Assembly: GCA_001724245.1 (NCBI GenBank)
Contig: MEDX01000010.1
Span: forward strand, 1-64,000
Reading direction: 5' to 3'
From: Fonticula-like sp. SCN 57-25
Taxonomy: Eukaryota; Nucleariida; Rotosphaerida
DNA: 64,000 nucleotides
Shown here: positions 23,604-34,017 of the stretch, in pieces
How positions within the stretch are numbered: position 1 is the first letter of the stretch
How the letters are laid out: each line of letters starts with the position of its first letter
Notes under the pieces: model-generated
The model's input: the letters and a program-made list of their open reading frames with translations, nothing else
Database searches by the model: none
Told to the model about the DNA's origin: nothing
Translations under genes and position numbers: made by a program

Positions 23604-25530
23604 ATGGCCATTCGTCCGGATGACGCGCTTTACCCGATCGCTGTGCTCGTTGACGAGCTCAAGCATGAGGAGGTCGCCCTCCGCCTTAACGCGATCCACC
23701 GCTTGACGACGATCGCGCTGGCGCTCGGCCCTGAGCGTACTCGCCAGGAGCTCGTTCCCTTCCTCACAGACGGTATGCGGCTGGCCGCACCGCAGAGCCG
23801 CGCTTACATATTTGTCTAGAATCCACCGATGACGAGGACGAGGTGCTGCATGCCCTCGCCGAGGAGCTCGGCAAGTTTGCCGAGTTCATTGGCGGCCCTG
23901 CGCACATCCCCGTTCTCCTCCCTGCTCTCCAGAGCCTCGCCTCGCAGGAGGAGACCGTTGTCCGCGACAAGGCCGTCGAGTCGCTCTGCCTCCTTTGCGC
24001 GCTCATGCGCGATGAGCAGGTGACGCAGCACTTTGTGCCTCTCATTGAGAAGCTTGCCACTGCACAGTTCTTCACCTCGCGCACGTCGTCGACTGGCCTC
24101 TTTGCCGTCGCGTACCCGCGCGTCAACGCTGCCGTGCAGGAGAAGCTCCGCACCCTCTATGGCGCCCTCTGCAAGGACGACACGCCCATGACTCGCCGCG
24201 CCGCCGCGACGCACCTTGCCGCGCTCGTCAAGGTCCTTAGCAAGGAGCATGTGCTCAAGGAGGCCACCCAGATGTTCTCTGTGCTTGCGTCGGACGACCA
24301 CGACTCTGTGCGCGTGCTGGCTGTGCCGGCCGGTGTTGCCATTGGCGCCCTCTCGACCGAGGCCGAGAACGCCCAGAGCCTGATGCCCACGCTCAAGCAG
24401 GTCATCTCGGACAAGTCGTGGCGCGTGCGCTACATGGTTGCCGACAACTTTGTCGACCTTGCCACCGCGCTCGGCCCGCAGCTCACCAAGGAGGAGCTCG
24501 TGCCCGCCTTCATTGGCCTTTTGCGCGACAACGAGGCCGAGGTGCGTACCGCCGCCGCCGCCAAGGTGCCCGGTTTCTGCAAGCAGATCCCTGAGGACCT
24601 CACGATCCGCCTCGTGCTCCCCTGCGTCCGCGAGCTCGTAACGGACGCGTCGCAGCACGTGCGCGCCTCGCTCGCGCAGCAGATCAGCGGGCTTGCGCCG
24701 ATCCTCGGCAAGGCCGTCACCACCGAGAGCCTGCTGCCGCTTTTCCTCCAGCTTTTGAAGGATGAGTTCTCCGAGGTCCGCCTCAATATTATCTCCAGGC
24801 TCGACTTGGTAAATGAGGTCATTGGCATCGACCTGCTCTCGCAGTCGCTCCTCCCGGCGATCGTCGAGCTCGCCGAGGACAAGCAGTGGCGTGTGCGCCT
24901 CGCCATCATCGAGTACATTCCGCTGCTCTCCCGCCAGCTCGGCGTCGAGTTCTTTGACGACAAGCTCAGCAACCTCTGCCTCTCGTGGCTCGGCGACTGC
25001 GTCTTCTCCATCCGCGAGGCCGCCACCACCAACCTCCGCAAGCTCACCGACGTCTTTGGCGTCGCCTGGGCGCAGGCCACGATTCTCCCCAAGGTCCTCT
25101 CGCTATGCACACACCCCAATTACCTCTACCGCATGACGACGCTTTACGCTATCAATGTACGCTGCCCTTGCGTTTGGGCTGCAAACTGGACGGTTAACTG
25201 ACCCTTTTTGCGATAGATCTTGGCGGATGCTGTTGGGACGCAAACCATCATTGACTCGATGCTCCCGGTTGTCGTGTCGCTGTCGTCGGACCCGACGCCC
25301 AACATCCGTTTCAATGTCGCCAAGACGCTCGAGCGCATCATCCCGCTCGTCAGCGCGACCAACCCGGCGGTCGTGAGCGGCGAGATCAAGACCACGCTCG
25401 ACAAGCTTGTCAAGGACGGCGATATGGATGTGCAGTTCTTTGCCAAGCAAGCATTGGCGAGTACGAACATTGCTTTTTCTTCGCTGGCGTGCTTAACTAA
25501 CCACCGCGCGCTGCAGCTATTGCCGCTTAA
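23604..25530 (+). CDS. PPP2R1A: PP2A 65-kDa scaffold subunit A
   Basis: Scaffold of protein phosphatase 2A, holding the catalytic C and regulatory B subunits. Four exons. Start [20 protein letters not shown] at 23604. HEAT repeats run through the protein with the family pattern [79 protein letters not shown] and [13 protein letters not shown]. The first splice (GTATGC...TTGTCTAG) yields [20 protein letters not shown]. The last splice after QALA gives the ending TIAA with TAA at 25528-25530, matching the short hydrophobic C-terminus of the family. About 585 residues, as expected. Confidence 0.95.
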
Positions 25531-25818
25531 GCAGACTAGTGGCGACGACGGAAATTAATCGTTGGGTTTTCGTCTGGCTCTGTCTGGTTGTACATATTTA
25601 TTACTTTCATTGCAACTATGCGCATTTTCTACCTTTCTTGAAAATGAGAAATATACTATTCTAGTTTACATGGACCTAATATGCGGAGATGCAGAGACGC
25701 AAATAACGGGTTAACAGAGTATAGTTACGGGTCAATCAATGTATGATTCATTAAATGGCATGATAGATACAGTGACTCATAATAAATATGTACACGCGCC
25801 TCTTAATTGGCCAATGCG

Positions 25819-27090
25819 CTACTTTTCGGCCGCTCCCATATTGTAGTACGCCCAGATCGCCCCGAGTGCCGCCGCGCACGCGCCGCCGACCCACCCCGCC
25901 GCCCCGCACGACCGCCACCGCGCGCCCTTTTCCTCGCCCTGCTTCACCTGCGCCCCCCCTGTGGGCTTTTCCGCCTCCGCCGGCGACGCAAACAAGTTTT
26001 TGTACGCAGCGCGCTCCTTTTCGTTGTGGCTGCGGAGCGCGGCCCGCGCCTCGTCGAGCAGCTGCCGTACGATGGGGTTGCCCGGCTCGAGCCGCGTGGC
26101 CGTCTCGGCGTAGCGAATCGCCTCCTCGTGGTTGTTCATGCGCAGGTGGATCTGCGCCGTGCGGAAGAGCGCCTTGATGTTGTTGCCGTCGATCTCGAGC
26201 GCGCGCGTCGCATAGTCCAGCGCAACGTCGTCCATGCCACCGCTCTTGCGATACGTCGTCGCGAGGTTGAGCAGCAGTGTGCACTTGAGCGCGAGAAGCT
26301 CAGCGTCAAGGGCGTCGTGCTCCTTCGGAAGGTAGTTTAACGCGCGCTTGTACCTGAATGCCGGGGATCAGCACACATGCAAGGCAAACACAAAAGTACG
26401 CACGAATTGGCAGCGGCATCAAAGTTGTCGATGGAGAACCAAAACTTGCCGCGCTCATTCTTGGCCGACAGCTGCTGCATGCGCTCCGCCAGCGTCATTT
26501 CGCTGATGAGCTTGGTGTCCTCGATCCCGACGAGCTCGATCTCAAACTCGACATTGGCGTTGGGCGGGTAAAGCGGCGGCCACCCGAGGCTACCGTACGC
26601 GAACCGCGAGTCCGACTTTACAATAGCCTTTTCGCCAAGCTCCATAAGAGAGACGGCAAGGTCAAACGCTGAGCAGAGAGCAGAGGTGAGAACAGTGGAA
26701 TTCAAAGGGACGAAGGGCGGCATGCAGCGTACCGGTGACGGCATCGCCATCGCCGAGGACGAATGTGTACGGGCCCTCGTCGGCGCCCCGTGTGCTGCCG
26801 GCGTACGTGCGCGGCTCCATGACCCACGCGTCGTAGTGTACGCTGACAGACTGCCCGTTGACCGGCCGCGCGCCCGCCTCGCCCGGCCGCAGCACCTTTT
26901 TAAGCAGCGACTGGTTACCGAGGATGTCTAGCCACTCGGCATGCTCGCGCTCCTCCTTGGCGAGCTCGGCCAGCGGCCCATGCTCAAGTATGCTTACGTC
27001 TGGCGAGTGCTCGGGGTCCTCAACGTGCACGACGCTGTCCGCCTCCTTTACAGCGGCCTCCACTGCCAGCGCCGCATCGCGATCCGCCAT
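25819..27090 (-). CDS. FKBP8-like TPR immunophilin with C-terminal membrane anchor
   Basis: Four exons, about 375 residues, from MADRDAALAVEAAVKEADSV at 27090. An FKBP domain (SVSVHYDAWVMEPRTYAGST, GPYTFVLGDGDAVT, ELGEKAIVKSDSRFAYGSLG, YPPNANVEFEIELVGIED) is followed by a TPR array (LLALKCTLLLNLATTYRKSG, ALDYATRALEIDGNNIKALF, EEAIRYAETATRLEPGNPI) and a C-terminal hydrophobic anchor VGGACAAALGAIWAYYNMG. This matches animal FKBP8/FKBP38, which sits in mitochondrial and ER outer membranes. The prolyl-isomerase pocket is poorly kept: the active-site GW after the VI strand is missing (TAFDLAV instead), so catalysis is doubtful, as in FKBP8. Only 70 bp separate it from the divergent CDK11 gene. Confidence 0.88.
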
Positions 27091-27160
27091 CTCGGCTGCA
27101 CACCAAAACAAGAATCGTGACGTCACTACTAGCGGTTTGCACACCATTTTGCGCGGGCAA

Positions 27161-28766
27161 ATGTCGGACGGCGGTGGCGGCGCCAAAAAGTCGCGCTGGC
27201 AGGACGACAGCGACGACGAGAGCGACGATGTGCGGCGGGTGCGTGCCTTCATTCCTTTTTTCTTTTGTTTCATCCTCAACTGTGCATTGAACTTGATCGG
27301 TCCAGGCGGCGCTGCAGAAGAGGCTGAAGCGCGTCAAGGAAGCCGATCCCGCTGAAGCGCGGGCGTCCCCCACGCCACCGCCGCGGGAGGCGAGCCCGGC
27401 GCCGCAGCAGCCGCAGCAGGCGCAGCAGGCGCCGCTCGCAGGCGGGGTGAGCCCGGCGCACGTCGGATCGCCGCGGGTGGACAGCCCGGCGGCGTCGGCC
27501 GACCCGGCCATGCAGGGCGCACCACCAGAGCCCATCATGGCGCTGCCCCGGGCGAGGCCCGTCCTCGCGCCGTGCCGCAACGTGAACGTGTACGAAAAGC
27601 TGAACCGCATCGATGAAGGCACGTATGGTGTTGTTTACCGCGCGCGCGAACGTGAGACGGGGCGCGCCGTGGCGCTCAAGCGGCTAAAGATCGAGAATGA
27701 AAAGGAGGGGTTCCCGATCACGTCGCTGCGCGAGATCAATACGCTCCTGGCGTGCAGGCACCCTCATATTGTAGAGATTATTGAAATTGTTGTGGGCGAC
27801 GAGCTGGACCAGTTTTACATGGTGATGGAGTTTCTCGAGAACGACGCGAGAGCGCTCCTGGAGGATATGAAGCGCGGCTTTTCCCCTTCCGAAGTCAAGA
27901 CGCTCATGCACCAGCTGGTATGTCTTTCTTTTGTATTTTGTCATTTTTTGACACATTTTCTCCTATTTTACCTTTAGCTGAGCGCGATGGCGCACATGCA
28001 CGACAACTGGATGATCCACCGCGATCTCAAGCCGTCCAACCTTTTGATGAGCAACCAAGGCGAGCTCAAAGTGGCCGACTTTGGCCTCGCTCGTTTCTTT
28101 GGCGACCCGCAGGACCGCATGACGCCCAACGTCGTGACGCAGTTTTACCGTGCTCCCGAAGTCCTGTTGGGCTCGCGCGAATACACTACCGCCGTCGACA
28201 TGTGGTCCGTCGGGTGCATCTTTGCAGAGCTGATGACGCGCGACATTCTCTTTCAGGGCCGCAGCGAGCTTGACCAGGTACTCATTTGACCATTTCAGAT
28301 TTTCAGTGTTTTTTGTGCTCAAAACTGACCCTCTTTCGTTTAGCTCGCGGTGATCTTCAAGATGCTCGGCCGCCCTTCGCCCGACGTGTGGCCCGGTTTT
28401 GACGACTTGCCGTACGCGAAGCGCGTCAACTTTGACGCGCAGCCGTACAATTTCCTTCCGGCGTTCTTCCGGGACAAGCACCGCGCGACGAACAATGCGA
28501 TTGACCTTCTCAATGGGATGCTGCGGCTGGACCCCGCGCGGCGGCTCACGGCCGAACAGGCGCTTCGGCACCCCTACTTTTCCGAGCCGCCGGCGCCCAA
28601 GCACCCGTCAATGTTCCCGTCGTTCCCGTCAAAGGGCGAGGGGCAGCGCAGGGAGAGGACACCGCCGGCGCAGCGTGGGCGTGGGGGAAAGCAGGTCATG
28701 GACGAGGACGAGATGCAGCACTTGATGGAGAGGAACGCGGCGGCGCAGTTTCAGCTCAAATTTTAA
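27161..28766 (+). CDS. CDK11: CDK11 (PITSLRE) cyclin-dependent kinase
   Basis: Nuclear kinase linked to transcription and splicing with cyclin L. Four exons, about 460 residues. Start [20 protein letters not shown] at 27161; a short acidic/Pro-rich N-terminus replaces the long RE/poly-E region of animal CDK11. Kinase motifs: [35 protein letters not shown] in the C-helix (defining), [32 protein letters not shown]. The C-terminal [20 protein letters not shown] and final FQLKF match CDK11. The activation segment reads [14 protein letters not shown], whereas CDK11 and most CDKs have VVTLWYRAPE. Donors GTGCGT, GTATGT and GTACTC. Confidence 0.93.
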
Positions 28767-29031
28767 TCGTTTTTGTTTTTGCATCGAGAGGCGAATGTAT
28801 TTTATTGTGGATAAGTTTATGAGGGCACTATGGAATAGGTGCAAATTTGGCTATTTGTCTATCACAAGCATCAGTTGATTCCTCACGCACAGCATTTTTC
28901 CTTCACTGGTTGGTAGAGTGGACAAACGAGGCAAACCACTAAAAAAATATTTCGTCACCGACAATGTATATTACAAGCACGTTCTACAATGCAAATAGAG
29001 TACAAATGAAACACAACCGACCCCTGTCGCC

Positions 29032-29917
29032 TCACGCGTCGGCCTCAAAGAGCGACTTCAGTACGGCGTCGATAGTTCCCGGCCGAGCCGACCTGTCGTC
29101 GACCTTTGCCTGCGCCCTGAGCCTCTTTAGCGGCGCCGCCTTGCGCGCAACCTTCTCCTTGACCTCCTTTGCGAGCGTCTGCATGCGCGCGTACTCGCCT
29201 GCAAAGGCGGTGCCCGGCACGTTGCGGGCCGCGGCGAGCGCGTCGGGCTTGACGGCCGAGAGGAGCGCCGCTGCTTCGTCGAGACGGTCGAGCTTGGCCT
29301 GCAGCGACTGAATGCCCGTCGCAAGCATAAAGGCCTGGCCGCGCAGTTCGGCGTAGCGCTGGCGCGCGGCGGGTTCGGCGTGCTGCTCGATCGGCCACTC
29401 TTCGGGGAAGGCGTCGGCGAGGCTAAAAGTGCGTTAGAAAGAAGGATATTGAGAGAGAGCACCCCATGACACATTCACAAATGCTCAAAAAAGTATGGTT
29501 CAAATGCGTACGAGGAAGGGTCGACGGAAAGACTGTGGACATCGATTGGCACATCGGGGCGCGCGCTCTGCTCGTCCGCCGTCTGCAGCGAAAGGAGAAA
29601 GTCGCGCTGCAGCTGCTGCGTAAACACCAGCTGCAAATAGGCGCGGCGCTCTGAATTGACTAGAAACATGCCTCGTCAGACGATGCCACATTCTCAATAT
29701 AATATACGTACAGCGCTGCACGGCGCCCATCATGGACGCCACCGAGATCTCGTCCACCGGCTCCTTTGGTAATGTAATGTCAAAGTCGGCAGAAATCACA
29801 GCAATTTGCTCAGCAAGAAACTGCCGCCTCGCCTCCACAAGCGCCTTTCCCTCGGAAATCTACCGTGCGTCAGCACTTCCAGGTTCAACGCGACGCCAAG
29901 CGCACCTCGTCCGCCAT
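29032..29917 (-). CDS. small helical protein of unknown family
   Basis: Four exons join to about 235 residues: MADE, then ISEGKALVEARRQFLAEQIA, then FNSERRAYLQLVFTQQLQRD, then LADAFPEEWPIEQHAEPAAR to the end LKSLFEADA. Mostly helical and coiled-coil-prone (SLQAKLDRLDEAAALLSAV; MQTLAKEVKEKVARKAAPL). No signal or membrane segment. Size and helix pattern recall small subunits of kinetochore or vesicle complexes, but no motif allows a name. The ATG (29915-29917) lies in a CCATGG palindrome that also contains an in-frame ATG of the divergent transporter gene. Confidence 0.7.
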
Positions 29918-30026
29918 GGCCGTTCAAATTGCGCGGCTAACGGCGCGCTTTGACAGGTCGATGCAAACTGGAACTGAATTGCAGTCATCACGTGACTTGG
30001 TCTCGTGTGGCCAGGTGCGGCGCGCC

Positions 30027-31592
30027 ATGTGGAAGCCGACATACGCGCAGACGTGCAGCGCCATCTACTTTGGGTGCTATGCGCTCGTCGGTGCTGCGCT
30101 CTCCTCGCTCGGTCCCGCGCTGATCAACCTTGCCGATCAGACGGGAACCGACATTGGCGGCGTATCGTGCGTGTTTTATCTCGTGTCACGTTCGCTGACA
30201 TATCCACCTTGGTCCCTGCAGGTTTATCTTCCCCGTGCGGTCGCTCGCGTACCTTATTGGCTCTGCTATTGGCGGCCCTCTCTTTGACCGCCTCCCCGGC
30301 CACTATCTGTTCTCCTTTGCCATGTCGCTGGCGTGCATTGGCACAACGCTGCTGCCCTTTTGCAAGACGGTCGTTCTGCTCGCCCTGACCGCGTCTGTCC
30401 AGGGCCTGTCGATCGGCTTCCTCGACACGGGCTCGAACGTGCTGCTTGTTTGGGTTCACGGCGACGAAAAGGTCGCGCCGTACCTCCAGTTCATCCATTT
30501 TGCATTTGGCGTCGGCGCCTTTATCGCGCCGCTGCTCGTCGAGCTGAGCGTGAACGCAATCGCCGCACCTTCGCTCGCGTTCTGGATCATCGGCGCGCTC
30601 TTTGCGCCCATCGCCGCTGTGCTGCTCTTTGTAAAGTCGCCGCGGCAGGACTCTGCTGTCAAGGCGGACGGCGAACAGGCGGCGCCGCCGCCGGCGCGGT
30701 CTGGCGGCCTCGGCCGGTATGAAATGGCGCTCGTCGTGATCGCCGCCTGCATCATGTTCGTCTATGTCGGCACCGAGATCGGCGAGGGCAGCTACATTTT
30801 TACGTACTCTGTGCTGTACGCGGGCTTCACCGAGGCGCAGGGGCACTACCTCACGTCGGCCTTTTGGGGCAGCCTGGCGGTACGACCTTTTATGATGATG
30901 GCGCTGCATATCTAACACGTGCGCAGCTCGGCCGCCTCATTGCCGTGCCAGTGTCAATCTACGTCAAGCCAGCGCGCATTCTCCTGTTCAACTTTACCGG
31001 CTCGCTCGTGAGCGTCTTTCTCATCGCCGTCTTCCCCGCGTCGCACGGCATCGTACGTTCCCGCGCTTTTTCCTTTGGCCACTTTTCTGACAAACCCGCC
31101 GCGCAGCTGTGGGCGTGTACCGTGACGTACGGCCTGTGCATGTCGTGCATCTTCCCTTCGGTCCTCAACATGCTCCAGGGCGACGTCCCGCTCACGGGCA
31201 AGCTCACGTCGGCGCTCGTCATCTCCGGCGCGCTCGGCGAGATGGTCGTCCCGCTCGTGCTCGCGTTTGTCTTTGAGCAGGACCCGTCGACATTTGTGTT
31301 TTTGATATACATCTTGGTCATGGGCGCCGCCGTGTCGCTCGTGCTCATGGCCGTCTTTATGTTTGTGTCGAGGAGGAGGAGGCTGACCAAGGCGTACAGC
31401 TCGCTCGAGGAGGACGGGCAGCTGCAGGTGGACAGCGAGGAAGATGAAATTGGGATGGACGACGACGGCAACAACTTTAAGATGGCGCAGCTGACGGCGC
31501 CGGGAAGCTCGGCGCACCTGCTCGGCGACGAGCCAATCGAGCTCGACGAGTTCCATACGGCGGACGACGACGACGACGTGCAGCTCTTGTAA
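30027..31592 (+). CDS. MFSD4-like major facilitator transporter
   Basis: Twelve-helix MFS protein of the fucose-permease/NaGLT1 (MFSD4) group, about 450 residues, four exons. Start MWKPTYAQTCSAIYFGCYAL at 30027; an in-frame ATG at 29916 would add 37 residues. Marks: ALSSLGPALINLADQTG in helix 1, SLAYLIGSAIGGPLFDRLPG (loop 2-3), GLSIGFLDTGSNVLLVW (compare MGCIDTVANMQLV in MFSD4), LQFIHFAFGVGAFIAPLLVE, LTSAFWGSLALGRLIAVPVS (FWGxxxxGR is diagnostic) and FPSVLNMLQG. The loop at about 30640-30720 is hydrophilic and Ala/Pro-rich. The C-terminal tail is very acidic with SSLEEDGQLQVDSEED. Probable sugar symporter at the plasma or lysosomal membrane. Confidence 0.9.
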
Positions 31593-31846
31593 AGCTTTTG
31601 TCTATGGATTCGGTATGCCAGATTCGCCATACCTATCATGTATGCCGAGTAGCAGGTGTCCTTTGAGGATGCGATGCCCTTTTTAGTATTTTTTCTGTAA
31701 ATGATTTTGTGGTCTTTTGATTTTGGTCTGAATGTATATAGCCGCGAAGTTTTTATACATAAAAAGAGTAACTATGGCGACGCTATCCGAAAACTAAAAA
31801 TTTCCCAAAACAATATAAGACAAATAACAACAGCAAACTAGAGTGT

Positions 31847-33833
31847 TTACTGCGACAGCGCCTTGATGCGCAGCTCGTAATCTAAACAGCCGATTAGTAT
31901 CAATGAAAATGTCCACAATTTCGCCTTTGCGCACCTTGCTCCAGGGCGAGGTAAGCCTGCTTCTCCGACTGGCCAATAATTTGGAGCATCTCAACCTCGG
32001 CCTTGAGCGACTCAATTTCCTGCTTGGCCTCCTTGATCATCTGGGCGGCAGACTCCTCGGCGCGGATGCGGCGAGTGTGCTCGGCGGTGCACTGCTGCGA
32101 GTACATAAGGTTCTCCTCCTTGAGCGTGGCGACCTTCTCCTCCAGCGCGGCAATCTGCGCCGTCTTTTCGGCGATTTCAAACTGCAGGGCGGCAAAGTCA
32201 ACCTCGATGGCCTCGCTGAGCGCGCGCTCAATCGAGGCGCGCTTCGTCGACTCGATGGCCAGCTTCTCCTCGGCAGCCTGGTGCGACTGCTTCGTGGACG
32301 CCATCGACTGCTCGAGCTGCGACGTCTGGCGCGCCATGCGCAGCGTGTCCGCCTGGTACAGCTCGACGCTGTCCGTCGCCTTGTTCAGGGCGAGCGTGCG
32401 CTCCTTGAGCGTCATGTCGGCGCGGAGCTGCGCGTCCAGGAGCGTGGCGCACTGCTCGGCCACCTTGCCCTTGAGCACGTCAACAGTCGCGTCAGAGGTC
32501 TGCAGCTGCTCAAACATCTGGCGAAGGCTCGACGCCATCGCAGCGCATTCGTCGGACGAGACCTTGGCGCTCTGCAGGGCAAAGTCGCATTCCTTGTTGG
32601 CAATCGTGCTGCGCTCCTTTTCGGCCGCAAGATTCGCCTCAAGCTGCGCAATCTAAGACAAAAGATGGTCAATAACCCATCAAAACAAGAAAAAAAAATT
32701 GCATACCTGAGCGTTGAGCGCCTCCTCGTTGGCCTTGGCCTCGGCCTTGGCCGCCAAAAGAGCCTCCTCAAGCTTGCTGCGGTCGTTCCTCTCCTGAGCC
32801 GCCGCCTGCGAGCTGCAGCGACAATGTAAGCGTTGAGTACACTTCACTTAATTTCGTACCTGACAGAGTGCTCGCGCGACTTGGCCTCGAGCTTCTTGGA
32901 CTGGTCCAAGAGGGCCTTCTTTGTCTCGGCCATGTCGTGATTGGCAACCGACGACTGCGACTCGTGCTGGGCGGCCGACTGGATGCGCTCGGCGATGAGC
33001 TTGTTGGTCTTTGAGATCTGCTCGTCGAGCTGGCGGCGGACGGACGCCTCCATGCGGCGCGACGACTCGAGGAGGACCTCGGTCTTCCTGAGCTCAGTCG
33101 CAAGGCGCTTGGACTCGAGCTGCTCCTTCTTGAGGTCAGCCTCGGTCGCGTGCAAAAGCTGGTTCGCCTTCTGGTTGTCAAGCTCGGCCTTTTGGCGCGT
33201 GGCCGTCTCCTTGGCAACGCGCTTGTCGGCGTCAGAAACAGCGCGGTTAGCGCTGGCAAGCTGCACGGTGAGTGCGGCAATTTCCTCCTTCGCGGCAGAA
33301 AGCTCCTTGGAGACAAAGGGGGCAGCGACAGACTTGGCGGCGGGGGCGGCGGCCTCAGCGGGCTTGGCGGCCGGCTTGGCGGCGGACAGCTGCGCAGCGG
33401 CGGCAGCCCTCGAGGCAGTCGTCATAGAGGACATTGTGCGCAGAGAGCCATGCGTGTGGAAGGTGCGCAGGCTCTGGGTGCGGACCGGGCTGCCCGGCTT
33501 GTTGTCATCGACATCGCCGATGATGGAGCGGGAGCGGGTGGGCACCGAGCGCTTCACCGGCGAGGCCGCCTTGCTGGAGGAAGCAGCGGGCTTCTCCGCC
33601 ACCTCGACAACAGCATTCTCTTCAGCGATGGCCTGGGGGGCCGCCTCGGGCGACGTGGCAAGCTGCTGATCCTTCTTGAGCGGCGAGGCCGAGCCGCTCA
33701 GGATGCTCTTCATGTTCTCTGACCGCGCGTTCGTCCTCTCTGTACGAACATTAGATCTTACAAAGCGCTTTTGGATAAACGTACGGTTCACGGCAGTGCT
33801 GCTCTGCAGCACCTTTGGCTGGGTCGCCGACAT
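31847..33833 (-). CDS. coiled-coil protein with Ser/Pro/Ala-rich N-terminus
   Basis: Five or six exons, about 570 residues. Start MSATQPKVLQSSTAVNRT at 33833. A 45-nt intron (GTACGT...TCGTACAG) probably follows VNR; it is a multiple of three and so hides in an open frame. Residues about 20-170 are basic and low-complexity with KAASPVKRSVPTRSRS and SPVRTQS, likely Ser-Pro phosphorylation sites. From about residue 180 to the end the protein is continuous coiled coil (AKEEIAALTVQLASANRAV; SQLEQSMASTKQSHQAAEEK; AEKTAQIAALEEKVATLKEE). It ends YELRIKALSQ at 31847. Probably structural or cytoskeletal; family not recognised. Confidence 0.8.
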
Positions 33834-34017
33834 CTCCCTCTTACTCTTTCGAACGGTCAGTCGTCGAGCAGGGGAATGGAGTTTCACAATTTTTGTTTCG
33901 AATCGAGTAACGTCTCGATCGCGATTGGATTTTGCACGATCGCGATTTACCCGAGCTGCCTATTCGCCTCGTGGTCCGCAAAGCCGCAACCCACGGCACA
34001 TCACCTTTCTCGCCAGG

